From NCBI GenBank assembly GCA_010093605.1, contig MU004192.1, positions 323,774 to 387,773 of the forward strand: a stretch of 64,000 nucleotides of DNA. The letters are read 5' to 3'. This DNA comes from Lophium mytilinum (Eukaryota > Ascomycota > Dothideomycetes > Mytilinidiales > Mytilinidiaceae). The notes under the pieces were generated by a model. The model was not told the origin of the DNA, did not search any database, and saw nothing but the letters and a program-made list of their open reading frames with translations. The position numbers were made by a program, and so were the translations under genes. This document shows, one piece after another, positions 1-10,040 of the stretch; the stretch's first letter is position 1; each line of letters begins with the position of its first letter.

Positions 1-163
1 TTCCGAGACCCTGGCCCTCCTGGTATCCCATCTTGGCCATCATCTTCTCGGCGAAGGACATCTTGGACTTTGCGCCGGCGTGGTCGCCGCCACCGTTCTT
101 CACGCTCTTGCGACTGGCGGCATCGCTGAAGTCGCCTTTGCGCTTGAAGGCCGGGCGCTCCAT
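1..163 (-). CDS. G-patch splicing factor, TFIP11/Ntr1-like (5' end only)
   Basis: Only the first 54 codons lie in the window; the gene runs off the left edge. The start ATG (complement of 161-163) sits in a good context. The N-terminus is basic and Ser/Gly/Lys-rich, then residues about 36-54 read SFAEKMMAKMGYQEGQGLG, the opening of a G-patch domain (helix, then the Gly-rich loop G-Y-x-x-G-x-G-L-G). In fungi this arrangement is typical of the tuftelin-interacting protein 11 / Ntr1 (Spp382) family, which activates the DEAH helicase Prp43 to disassemble spliceosomes in the nucleus. The G-patch is seen directly; the family choice among G-patch proteins is inference because the diagnostic C-terminal region is missing. 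It diverges from the gene at 551 and shares its promoter region. Confidence 0.7.
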   Translation of the reverse strand, partial: MERPAFKRKGDFSDAASRKSVKNGGGDHAGAKSKMSFAEKMMAKMGYQEGQGLG

Positions 164-240
164 GGTGAGGGTGTGTGTATTAGAGGGAGGGCGGCGCGGG
201 TCGGGGTCTCGATGGGATGAGTGAAGGTCGCACAGTGCAG

Positions 241-320
241 GCAGAGAGTAGACAGTAGTGCTGAGGCTGGCGATAGTTGCGCAGAAAGTAGACACCAGTG
301 CTGAGGCTGGCAATAGTTGC
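241..320. repeat. 40-bp direct tandem duplication
   Basis: Bases 241-280 and 281-320 are two adjacent copies of a 40-bp unit (beginning GCAGAGAGTAGACA and ending GGCGATAGTTGC in copy 1) with four mismatches. It lies in the 387-bp region between the divergent G-patch gene and the 1039-aa protein gene, so it may duplicate promoter sites, though I recognise no known factor site in it. Nothing else was recognised in 164-550. Confidence 0.85.
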
Positions 321-550
321 CGCGACCGGGATGTTTATTCTAGGCGTTGCAGCGTTGGCGTTGATTGTGGCGGTCGCTGTGGTTTCGGCTGCGATCGCCC
401 TCTGCTTTTAGTGCCCCGTTAAACTATTTTGGGCAGCGGCCCTATCTCTCCAACGCCCGCCAATTCACTGCAACAACACTGACTGACCTCCCCGTCGCGT
501 GCATTCCGCACCTCTCACCACCGCGGGCTCCTGACAACGCCCAAATCACC

Positions 551-3500
551 ATGGACCTCCCTCGCTCTACCTCTCCGCAGCCAATGGTGCGAGTCGCGTC
601 TCACGAGGGCCCGATAGACCTCCGCCATCCCACACCTGATCTACAATCGCTGCAAGGGGCGTACATAGGCAATGTTGAGCGCCTGGAGGAGCGCGCCGAG
701 AGGATGAGCTCGACGGGCTCAGAACTCGGCGAAGAGATCCGCAAACTGCAGCTGGAGCAAAAGCTGTCAGACAGCCGCAAATCTTCACTCCTATCCGGCG
801 GCGACGACAGAGTACTACCCGCCGCTCGCTCCCGCAACGCCTCGACCAGCTCCTATACAAACTCTATTGTGGACGTCAACACCACGGCCAGATGGGGCGG
901 CTATTCACCTGGTGGTTTCATCACTTCCCCAATTGGCTCCATCCGCTCTGGATCGTGGTCCCAGCCATCGTTGCAAAGACAGCGTTCAGCTAGCCGCACC
1001 TCCCGCCTGGGAAATGTTATACACCCCGAGGACGAGGAGAACCACCACGATCAGACCGTTTCGCCTACCATGCACAACGCAGTGCCCCGAAGTGCCTCGC
1101 CGAAGCCATCGAGCCGTCGGGAGTCCTCTTTCGGCCAACATTATGACCAAATAGCGCAGGAAATAACAAATGCCTTCGATTACAACCCCAACAAATCCCC
1201 TATGTCGGATAGTCAACACCACAGCGGCTACTTCCAACACGATTTACCCGACAGGCCACCCACTGCGGCCTCCACCGACACCTACCACCAAGCTCGAACG
1301 CTCTTCCAGGACTTCGATGGGGTGCACTGTTCTCCGGTAGCAGAGGAGTTTGGTGCAAACTCTCAAAATAATGGCAGTAGGAACTCGTCTCTGCTAAGGT
1401 CAATGCCTCCTCCTCCTCAGCCAGGGCAGCCTCCACCAAACGATGGAATGGTCTTCTATCCCGCGCCTGTCCCTCGCATGTTGAATCTTCCCAAGCGCCT
1501 CTCCCAATTGCCAGCCGCCTCCGTTCAGGCCAAGCGACGCACGCAGCTCCTGCAGTCTCTGCCACCAGACGCTCGGAAATCTGCTATATGGTTACCTGAC
1601 GAAGCGCGAAACTCCTCAGACTCTGCCGACGCCGCGCAGAACCGGAAGTCTGTCATGAATCCGCGCAAGAGCGTCTCTGGCCTTCCTGCCCAGCTTCGAG
1701 CAAGCATGTTCTTCGATCAAGTTGCCGAGGCTCAGGAGTTTGAGGTCAAGGGAGAGTCAGCTGAGGAGACCCTTGACAGCATCCTGGAGGCGTCGGCGCA
1801 TGCTCCGGTCGGCGCTTTCACGGACCACCCTTACGCTGGCCGTGTCGGTAATGAAGTGTACGGCAAGGAAGACGTCCGTCGCAGTACTATATCGCTACTC
1901 AATCAGGACAAAGCCGAGGCGAGGAAAAGCCGTAGCTCTTTGAACCTGCTACGTACTCGACGCAACTCAAGTGGTGATGGACTGAATAAATTGCAGAAGC
2001 GCAATAGCACTCAGGACCTCAACAGGTTGACCGTTCGAAACAGTAGCCACATGAGTATAGCGACTGGGCCCCTAAATGACGTTGATCAGTCATACCATCA
2101 CCAAGAGGATAACGAGGATGAACCAGGGGAACACACACCTATGCGCCACTCACTCAACGACGACCGTCTCAACGATGAGCGTGAGCACTCCCCCGAAGAC
2201 CTGGGCGAAGGTGAAGAAGAGATGCCTGAAGAACCCCAAGGTCCGCAGTTCCACGGTCCTCCAACAACCCTTCTCGCCGAGTTACAGATGCGTAAGCAAC
2301 TGCAGAAGAGTCGAAACGTGAATAACACGAACTTCTCTGCCGGTCTGCACTCGACTCTGCTGGAGCTCGATGCAGTTGCCCAGCTTGAGAAGAAGAAGCG
2401 CCATAACGCCAAAGTCACTTTGGCTTGGGAAGACCCCGATGCTCGGCCTGCTGTTGAAGAAGACGACGATGACGAGGTACCTCTTGGAATGCTGTACCCT
2501 CAACGGGATGGACTCATCAACAAAGGTCGGGACAAGCCTATGGCTGCGGACTGGGACCGTCCACTGGGTCTCATTGCACAACGTGAACTAGAAGACAACG
2601 AACCTCTAAGCAAACGCCGGAACAGATTGCGTGGGGTAGATCCTCGACGAGTTCCAAGCCCTGTGAAGCGACTCGGAATGTCTCAACACTCTCCGTCAAT
2701 GCCAATGCTCCCTGGCCAAGCCGCCACGCCGCCAGTGGAAGAGGAGGGCGAGGAGGAGACGCTCGCGCAACGAAAGCGTCGCCTTGCAGAGCGCCAGGTA
2801 CTCGACAATGCCATTGGCAACGTCGAGACACGCCCTATCAGCGGCGATTTCGCGAGCGAGATGATGAGCCAGTTCGGCGGTCTCAATGATGCTGAGAAGG
2901 AAGCACCACCTGCCGTGCCGGTGGATGAAGAGGAGGAGACACTCGGCCAACGCCGTGCTCGACTTCGTCTTGAAGCTATCGCACGAGGCGAGAATCCAGA
3001 TGGCGCCACCAATGCTCTCTCTCGTCCACCACTCCGAGGCTCCCACAGCATGGCAGACCTGCTTTCAGCGCATCCCTTGGGCCCCAACTCCGCCCGCAAG
3101 GTCTCCAACGAAGCCCTCCTCTCGAGCCTTCCTGCAGGCAGTCTGCTCCAGCAGAACGAGATGAAGCGCACTCGCCAGAAGGCCGATCTTATGGAGACCA
3201 ACAAGCGCAGCACGAGCTACGGCCTCGACAAGCCGCTCATCGGCGACCTCGGAAACATCCAAGACCCCTCTCTCGTCGCGAAACCGGCGCCGTTCAAAGG
3301 CGGCGTCTACAACAACGGCATAGGCGGTCGCGGCGGCGCAGCAGCCACCCCGCAGCCTGCCTTAGGGAACGCTCATACGAACAGCGGCTACTACCCCATG
3401 GCCAACATGGGCATGCCCACAAGCATGTCGATGAACTTCGCGCAGCCGGGCTACTTCCCGCAGCCGAGCTTGATGCCGCAGCAGATGATGGGCTTGAATA

Positions 3501-3670
3501 TGGGCATGCAGGCGCAGGGCTTCCCCCAGCCGGGCTTTGGCGGCTATCCGCAGATGAGCATGCAGCAGATGCAGCAGATGAGCTTGGCGATGCAGCAGCC
3601 GTATGATCCGGCCATGGATGCAAGGCAGAGGGATATGATTGATCGGTGGAGGCAGAGTATTATGCCGTAA
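551..3670 (+). CDS. Unrecognised 1039-aa disordered protein with repeated Arg-rich motif
   Basis: I do not recognise this protein. The open frame extends upstream to 365, but the ATG at 551 has a perfect CACCATGG context and begins a sensible N-terminus, so it is the chosen start. The protein is mostly Ser/Arg/Pro-rich and predicted disordered, with many RKS/RNS-type sites that basophilic kinases favour. A Pro-rich stretch near residue 285 is followed by a denser block (about 300-350) with PAPVPRMLNLPKRLS. Three acidic-then-basic motifs recur: near 684 (EPLSKRRNRL), 733 (EEETLAQRKRRL) and 794 (EEETLGQRRARL). The last ~100 residues are Met/Gln/Gly/Pro-rich and end in a charged helix (DARQRDMIDRWRQSIMP). 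No membrane segment or signal peptide. A scaffold or cytoskeletal/cell-cortex adaptor would fit, but that is a guess. Intronless and clearly coding. Confidence 0.85.
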   Translation: MDLPRSTSPQPMVRVASHEGPIDLRHPTPDLQSLQGAYIGNVERLEERAERMSSTGSELGEEIRKLQLEQKLSDSRKSSLLSGGDDRVLPAARSRNASTSSYTNSIVDVNTTARWGGYSPGGFITSPIGSIRSGSWSQPSLQRQRSASRTSRLGNVIHPEDEENHHDQTVSPTMHNAVPRSASPKPSSRRESSFGQHYDQIAQEITNAFDYNPNKSPMSDSQHHSGYFQHDLPDRPPTAASTDTYHQARTLFQDFDGVHCSPVAEEFGANSQNNGSRNSSLLRSMPPPPQPGQPPPNDGMVFYPAPVPRMLNLPKRLSQLPAASVQAKRRTQLLQSLPPDARKSAIWLPDEARNSSDSADAAQNRKSVMNPRKSVSGLPAQLRASMFFDQVAEAQEFEVKGESAEETLDSILEASAHAPVGAFTDHPYAGRVGNEVYGKEDVRRSTISLLNQDKAEARKSRSSLNLLRTRRNSSGDGLNKLQKRNSTQDLNRLTVRNSSHMSIATGPLNDVDQSYHHQEDNEDEPGEHTPMRHSLNDDRLNDEREHSPEDLGEGEEEMPEEPQGPQFHGPPTTLLAELQMRKQLQKSRNVNNTNFSAGLHSTLLELDAVAQLEKKKRHNAKVTLAWEDPDARPAVEEDDDDEVPLGMLYPQRDGLINKGRDKPMAADWDRPLGLIAQRELEDNEPLSKRRNRLRGVDPRRVPSPVKRLGMSQHSPSMPMLPGQAATPPVEEEGEEETLAQRKRRLAERQVLDNAIGNVETRPISGDFASEMMSQFGGLNDAEKEAPPAVPVDEEEETLGQRRARLRLEAIARGENPDGATNALSRPPLRGSHSMADLLSAHPLGPNSARKVSNEALLSSLPAGSLLQQNEMKRTRQKADLMETNKRSTSYGLDKPLIGDLGNIQDPSLVAKPAPFKGGVYNNGIGGRGGAAATPQPALGNAHTNSGYYPMANMGMPTSMSMNFAQPGYFPQPSLMPQQMMGLNMGMQAQGFPQPGFGGYPQMSMQQMQQMSLAMQQPYDPAMDARQRDMIDRWRQSIMP

Positions 3671-4024
3671 CGGAACAGTAGTGATGCTTGGGTTGTATTT
3701 GGGTTGGGATGGGTTTTGTATTGTACGACTAGGTTTGCATGATGGGCGTTCGCGGGCAAGGCGTTTTTGGAAGCTGGCTTAGCTGAGGGGCTGCTGGTCT
3801 GGGTGTCTTGAGGTTGGGGTATGGTATTACTAAAACATTTAATTTGAGCGTTTGGGTGTGGTGGGCGGAGATTTGGTGTTGCGTATGTAGTTGCGCAGCA
3901 ATCAAGCGTTTTATCACAAGTCAAGTCACGTCACGAGCAGTTTACATGTTTCAAGTCTAGTGTGTGAGTGCATATTGGTTTGGTGTTTTCTATCTAAGCT
4001 GTCACTTGATATGAAAACAGGAAA

Positions 4025-4760
4025 GCTGGGTAAAAGATGGGGGCTCCAACCATCGCACCCCATCCGTGACGGCCATCCAGGTGGATTGTGCCGTCCCCGC
4101 CCAGCGGGGGGAAATAACTTACTATAGCTCGGTAGATGACAATATATTATTATAGATAGTAGAGATGGGTAGAGATAGAATAGATGGCAAGTAGACAGTA
4201 AATGAGGAGATGTGGGAATAAATGGCAAGTAGATAGCAGAAAGATGCTGGGTAACGATGGGGGCCCCAGGCCAACGCTCCCCATCCGTGACGGCCATCCA
4301 GGCGGATAGTGCCGTCCCCGCCCAGCGGGGGGAAATGACTTACTATGGTTCGGTAGATGACAGTATATTGTTATAAATGGCAGAGATAGCTAGAGATGGG
4401 AGTAGATAGCAGATGAGGAAATATGGGAGTAGATGGCAGGTAGATAGCAGAAAGATGCTGGGTAGCGATGGGGGCCCCAGGCCAACGCACCCCATCCGTG
4501 ACGGCCATCCAGGCGGATAGTGCCGTCCCCGCCCAGCGGGGGGAAATGACTTACTATTGCTTTGTAGATGGGATGTAGATAGCTATAGATGGCAGAGATG
4601 GGTAGAGATGGAAGTAGATGAATAGATGGAATAGGTATATGAGAGAAAGATGAGAGAGGGTAGCGATGGGGGCCCCAGCAACGCACCCCGTCCGTGTCGG
4701 CCATCCAAGTGACAGCGCCGACTCCGCCCTGCGAGGGTAGATGACTTACTATGGTTCGGT
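4025..4760. repeat. Four tandem copies of a ~200-220 bp hairpin-rich repeat
   Basis: Units start near 4025, 4246, 4457 and 4655 (spacings 221, 211 and about 198). Each has a ~100-bp GC-rich conserved core followed by an AT-rich, degenerate GTAGATGG-type tail. The core folds: GATGGGG pairs with CCCCATC; GACGGC (4068-4073; 4289-4294) pairs with GCCGTC (4090-4095; 4311-4316), enclosing a smaller ATCC/GGAT stem; and CCCCGC-CCA-GCGGGG forms a third hairpin. Copy 4 is the most diverged, yet its second stem is GTCGGC (4696-4701) with GCCGAC (4717-4722), so both arms changed together. Several minus-strand open frames across it encode only repeated low-quality peptides and are not genes. It lies between the 1039-aa gene and the zinc-finger gene. 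Confidence 0.9.
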
Positions 4761-7671
4761 AGATGGGGAGTAGATGGCAAAGTAAATGGCAAAGGTATAT
4801 GGTAAAAGTAGAGGATAGGTTTAGATAACGAGAAAATGAAGCGAGCCTACGAGGCAGTAGATGACACGTATATCAAGTCAAGTAGATGAGACAGTAGATG
4901 AGAGAAAGATAGCAAAGAGATGAAACAAGTACCAAAGAAGAAGATAGGAAAAAGATAGCGGAACTAAATGGCAGAAGATATCAGCTAGAGGCGTTAGCAC
5001 CTACAATGTGAGCGAGAGAGCAAAGGCCGAAGCCCGATTGAAAAAGAGAGGAGGATGCCCTTCCTATGTACTGTGGCCAAGATGCTAGCCTGGGCAGTAC
5101 CATTCTTTCTGGCCCATTCATGACAAATTGGCCGCGAGGAAGGATTAAGCGGCCAGCAATACTCTCCCATGGTTTTCTTTCTGCTACGAGATTCTATTAA
5201 TAGCGTTACAAGTCGTTCCAAAGTATTGTCGTTTTCGTCGAGTGATGATATTCTTAATATCCACCAACAAAAAGGTCGAATTACGCGGTCTTTTTTGGTT
5301 CTGAAAGACAGCGAGCAGAATGTGAGCGTTTAGATCGCACGGCCAGTCGACCGGCGGAGCCCCCTCTCAAGTTTGTTCTGTTCCTGCGTAGTCCGCTCTA
5401 GATATCAGGCTTCATATCGTGAGTCGGGATGGCAAGTAGTAGACACGTAGAATATTGCTGCAGCTAGGCCTAGAACCACGGCGAACTATGGGACTTAGCT
5501 TGGGGGCTTGTGCTCGAGGCCTGCACTCTACCGTGTCTACGAAACATGGCTCGGCCCGCAAACGGCCTTCCAGGTAAACAGTCGCGGTTTTGTAGGCGCG
5601 TAGTCACGTGATATAAGGCGGTGAAGGTGATGCGGCCTTCAGGATTCTACTCACAATAGTGCTTCTACTACCAGAATGTAAACTAAGTAAATCGGCAGAA
5701 TTAGTGTCACTCTTAACACGGGCCATGCAGCGTATATCACATTTGTGTTGGGGGTCACGATTTGGCGTACCGAAATGCGGGCTGGTGGCACGGGCCCTAG
5801 AGCCTGAGCTTCCACAAATCTGGCTTAGCGCGCGCCCCCACAGACGTCAAGTCATGGCCATCGTGAGAACTTTTTTTTTCTGAGGGCGAACCAATGGTTG
5901 AAAATTTGCGGAATTTGCCAAGAAGGCTACGATGACTAACCTCTCAGCCACCAGCAAGTTTTAATATTTGTTGTGCATCAAAATTGCGAGCTTGGTCCAG
6001 TATGAAGTCCAGGGCTTACTAGGACGGAAAGGTAGCGAGCTTGTAAAAAATTGACGAGATTCAATCTGGAAGATGTAGAGCTTAAGACGCTACTTTACGA
6101 TAAGGCGCGTTCGGTGAGGCTACTTAGAAGACAGAAAACAATTCATAACCTCCAAATCTTTGAAGTGATCTTGTCGACTAGACTATTGAATGAGAACGAA
6201 TTTGCATCTGTCAAATACCGCTGGCATAGCCTAAGAAGCCATGCCAGCGATCGCAACCGTGAGATGAACTTCTTCCTTCAGTCATGCCCATGGCCCTACG
6301 CGCTTTGCTGCTGTGTTTTGGTCGGCTGCGGTATTTATGACCGATTCACACCATCAGCACATTCTTCTCATAGAAGAGCTACTTCGCTGAGGCTGTGGTC
6401 ATACCGTTATGCTGTTTGCCGTGTATCGAGTTGATGATGGGCGCTCGCGTTGCGCCCGGGCCGCAAAACCTTTAGGGCTGGTGGCTGCCCGGCACAAGCG
6501 CTAGCAAAATTCCAAGTAATTATCATCCACCAAATCCCACCAAATAGTCATCTACATCGTCACGATCTAATATAGCTACTGATCTGCAGTCTTCCTCGAC
6601 TCTTCGTTATTTGAAGGCTTTCGAATAGCGTCAAAAGTGCCTGAGGCCGTTCAAGTCGACTATCAGCACTGACCGATCACGGAGGTAGAGACACATTGCA
6701 GCAAAAGCCGCCCGTGGAAGCACTGCTAGTCCATGGAGGCCGAGATAATGTACAGGCTTGGTTGGTTGTTTGCAGTGTCGTCATTCGAACGAAGAACGGC
6801 AGCTGCAGTGATAGGGCGGCGTGTCCCCCACGAATAAGGAAAGAACGCATGAACTATGCAACAAAGGGACCAATATCGACGACCCCAGCTCTCAAAGACA
6901 CTGGAGCGTCTGAAACAATCCCATAGAGCATTAACATCATATTTGAAAAGGCGTAGAGGGTTTTTTGGCCTTGAGGGCTCGCTTGCAGCCCTGCTGCATA
7001 AGGCCGTCACTTCTTCATCAATCTAGAGCAGAATGTAGATTACATTTTCTATTACTTCCAAAGACCTCATTGGGTTCCAAACAATGATATACGACCGTGT
7101 TCCATGTCCAGTGTTGGTTCTAGGCCGCGCAACCTCTCTCAACCCTGGGCAGGACGGGCCAGCCAGCTGTCGCATATTGTCAGTTGCCATAACCCTACCT
7201 AGCCACTTCTCCTCTTAGTCGTCTGTTCAATGATCCAACCGCAATTCTCAAGTGCTGGGGGTTTCTTTTACGGCTCTAATGACCTTATTGGCTTGGTTGG
7301 CCGTCAGTGACGCCAGCTCGTGTGCCCGTGAACCGGCAGCCCCACCCAAGCCATTTCGACACGCCCTAGATTGTTATACAGCTGCGGTTCCATATATTGG
7401 CTTACCAGTTCGACGCAAGAGAAGTGTCCTCTTGCTATGAGTCCCACAGTTGGTGCTAAGAGTACAAATGCCACGAGAGCCCGCCCTCTGCTTCCTCTCT
7501 GCATACACACTCACAAGCACTTTGACGTGACCAACGACAACAACCTTCTTCCCTTGACTTTGCCCACTGTGACAAGTGACCCTACCTCTCACGAAGCCTC
7601 TCTCAAAGCCCTCATAACTTCCAAAACCACTAAAACCTCCATAACCTCCCAAACCTCCACCCAACGTCAAG
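4761..7671. other. Long intergenic stretch, no gene recognised
   Basis: About 2.9 kb without a convincing gene. Open frames are short, lack ATG starts or good codon use (for example 6051-6434, which begins with TTG), and match no family I know. The last ~450 bp is pyrimidine-rich with CACAAGC/CCTCC-type runs and probably holds the promoter and 5' leader of the zinc-finger gene at 7672. Confidence 0.6.
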
Positions 7672-8535
7672 ATGTCCACTAGCCACAAGTGTACGCATGG
7701 CGACTGCGAGGCAACTTTCAAACATAAACGGGATGTGCAGAGACACATCAACAACGTTCACTTCAAGATAAAGGCGTTCAAATGCGAAGAGTGCGGCAAG
7801 GAGTTCACCAACAAAACAAAGCGCCAGAACCACGTCGACGGGGTACACAAGCTCAAAAAAAAGTACCCATGTCGATCTTGCGGGAAGGCCTTCACAGGCT
7901 CAGACGGCCGGGCAAATCACGAACGCCTTGTGCACAGAAACAGGCTCGTACAGCCCGCTTCAAGCACCAACCCGCTGGCAACTTCCTTGCCAGCTCCTTC
8001 TCAAGGCCCCGTCTGGGTGCCAGACTCCTCGTTGGCCGCCACCACCCGGCCTACATCTACCAACACCCTCCCCTTCGCTTTTCCGCCGTCAACAGAGCCT
8101 TTTATAGGCGAGTTGGCCGAATATACGCCTCTTGAGGCGATTCACGACAACCACCTGGCCATCGAGGCCCAGCAAACCGTGGCCTCTTTCGAGGCCGACC
8201 CCTACGAGCTCTCGCAGCTGATCTCGTACGACACCGGGTGCGAACTCGACACCTGGCTCGCTTCGCTCGGCGAAAACCAGCCGAACGAGGCCTCTTTCGA
8301 GGGAGTTTCCACTTCCGGGCCCTCGAACAACCACACGGAGGGGAGGGTTCCGGAAGCCCTCAAGAAATTCCAGAGGGAATATCCTCTAGAGGACTTGGCC
8401 GGACTCCCCCTCGAAGACGGAGAGGGGCTTGTGTGGACTTTGGATCTGAACGAGCTTCGCTGGGAGTGCCCCAGTGCCAACAGGGCCTTCTTTTGTTTTG
8501 AAGTCGCGGTGAGCGAGTTGGACACAGCTTGCTAG
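7672..8535 (+). CDS. C2H2 zinc-finger protein, three fingers
   Basis: A 287-aa intronless protein with three consecutive C2H2 fingers at the extreme N-terminus: residues about 7-31 (C-x4-C-x12-H-x4-H), 36-59 (C-x2-C-x12-H-x4-H) and 64-88 (C-x2-C-x12-H-x4-H). The linkers differ from the classic TGEKP, which is common in small fungal fingers. The remaining ~200 residues are Pro/Ser/Thr- and acidic-rich with hydrophobic residues interspersed (LEDLAGLPLEDGEGL near 255), a composition that can serve as an activation region. A nuclear DNA-binding regulator is the family expectation; its targets cannot be read from sequence. It is isolated between repeat-rich gaps, and a 9-bp repeat starts just after its stop codon. 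The start ATG is preceded by a purine-purine context (TCAAGATGT). Confidence 0.85.
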   Translation: MSTSHKCTHGDCEATFKHKRDVQRHINNVHFKIKAFKCEECGKEFTNKTKRQNHVDGVHKLKKKYPCRSCGKAFTGSDGRANHERLVHRNRLVQPASSTNPLATSLPAPSQGPVWVPDSSLAATTRPTSTNTLPFAFPPSTEPFIGELAEYTPLEAIHDNHLAIEAQQTVASFEADPYELSQLISYDTGCELDTWLASLGENQPNEASFEGVSTSGPSNNHTEGRVPEALKKFQREYPLEDLAGLPLEDGEGLVWTLDLNELRWECPSANRAFFCFEVAVSELDTAC

Positions 8536-8573
8536 ATACCTGTGGCGTTATGGACGTTTTTTGATACTTCTTC

Positions 8574-8630
8574 TGCTTTTTCTGCTTTTTCTGCTTGTGT
8601 TGCTTGTGTTGCTTGTTCTGCTTGTTCTGC
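8574..8630. repeat. 9-bp microsatellite in the 3' region of the zinc-finger gene
   Basis: Six 9-bp units in pairs: TGCTTTTTC twice, TGCTTGTGT twice, TGCTTGTTC twice, then TGC. The pairwise succession of variants suggests stepwise duplication. It starts 38 bases after the stop codon at 8535, so it is likely in the 3' UTR. The rest of 8631-9299 holds no gene I can support; a short minus-strand open frame at 8859-9092 reads as Lys/Ala-rich peptide and may be the remnant of an old coding sequence. Confidence 0.85.
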
Positions 8631-9299
8631 TGCTTTCTGTTGTATCTACGAGTTGGCGTTATGGTGGAATATACCCCGAGTACCCGGAGCCTTAGTGCCA
8701 GTTGGTCTTGTCGCTTTTTCTATCTTTTTTGACGGAATCTAGTTACGACTTCATGTTTTTCGACCATATTGTTTACCCAAAAGGTAGCTTAGCTGGAAAC
8801 ACTAAAAAAACTATAAATTATTGAAACCTCAATTTGTCACTTGTTATACCGTGAAGCCCTACCCTTTGTACACTTGCGTCGAAAGATATAGACACTTACC
8901 GGAGCTATAATAGTAACACAACGCATAAGAAGGCCCTCGAGGTACGATAGGAATAACTAAACGTCCCTGTCGTTGGCACGTTGTGTACACGTGAAGGCCT
9001 TCTTCGTAGGCACGTTTAGTAGCCTCAAAGGCCGCTTTTACCAGTTTAACTATCCTAACATGCTTTATCGCTTTTTCTACTGTTGCTACCATAAGCGTGC
9101 ATTACTATATAGCAAAGCGTGGTCAGTTCTGTAAGTTGTTCCAGGATATGTTTATTACTTTGTGGGCACGTTGTGTCTACGAGAAGGCTACTATAGGAAC
9201 TTATTCTAGTCTTTCTAGTAAAAGGCCCTCTATTACTTTAACATCTTCAAATAGCCATCTTCAGGCAGTCGCGAGAACGGGCTACGTGCGCGTTCGTTT

Positions 9300-10040
9300 T
9301 GCCGTCTTCCTGACACTGTCTGGCGTGCCGTAGAGCTTCACACAATATCAGAGCAGTATGTAAAGGTTCCGACACCTCAGATCACAGCTTACGGTATACC
9401 GACTGTTTGACGCCCTGTTGCCACTGTCAGAGGTGCCCTAGAGCCTCACGAAATATCAGGATAGTATGTAACGTTTCCGACACCTCAAATCACACCTCAC
9501 GAGATACGTGCTGTTTGACAACCTGTCGCCACTGTCTGGCGCGCCATGGAGCCTCACGAGATACCAGAACAGGATGTAAAGTTTCCAACACCTCAAATCA
9601 CATCTTACGAGATACTGACTGTTTAATACCCTGTTGCCACTATTAGAGGTCCTCCGTAGCTTTAAGAGTAATCCAAACACGATGTAACGCTTCTGAGTAT
9701 GTGATTTGCACAGTGACTACTCGGAACATTCCTGACGCTGTCTGGCGTGCCCTAGAGCCTCGTGAAATAACAGGAAGGATGTAAAGTTTCCGACGCTTCA
9801 AATCACATCTTACGAGATACGTACTGTTTGACACCCTGTCGCCACTGTTAGGGTGGCTTTGTAGCTTCACGAGAAATCTAAACGCGATGTAACGTTCCTG
9901 AGTATGTGAATTGCACGGTGACTGCTCAGGACATCACCAGGCTATTGGAGGCACTCTGAAGCATGCGAAATAACTTAGACGTAATGTAGAGTTCCTTAAG
10001 GTCTAGATCGTATAGTTAGTACTAGGAAAGCTGGGGACAC
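9300..10040. repeat. Diverged tandem array, ~108-bp unit (about seven copies)
   Basis: A recurrent landmark (variants of GATGTAAAGTTTCCGAC followed by TCAAATCACA) occurs at about 9356, 9464, 9573, 9681, 9778, 9886 and 9983, giving spacings of 108, 109, 108, 97, 108 and 97. Preceding parts of the unit (CGCCACTGTCTGGCG, then AGAGCCTCACGAAATA) recur in register. Copies are diverged, so the array is old. Two units lack the same ~11 bp. No coding sequence. Confidence 0.85.

Noticed and set aside
3926-4792. Minus-strand open frames of 69-123 aa with repeated peptides
   Set aside because: They follow the tandem repeat copy by copy, start in repeat sequence and show no coding bias; they are by-products of the repeat.
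6051-6434. 127-aa plus-strand open frame
   Set aside because: Starts with TTG, has no ATG nearby, no codon bias and no recognisable domain.
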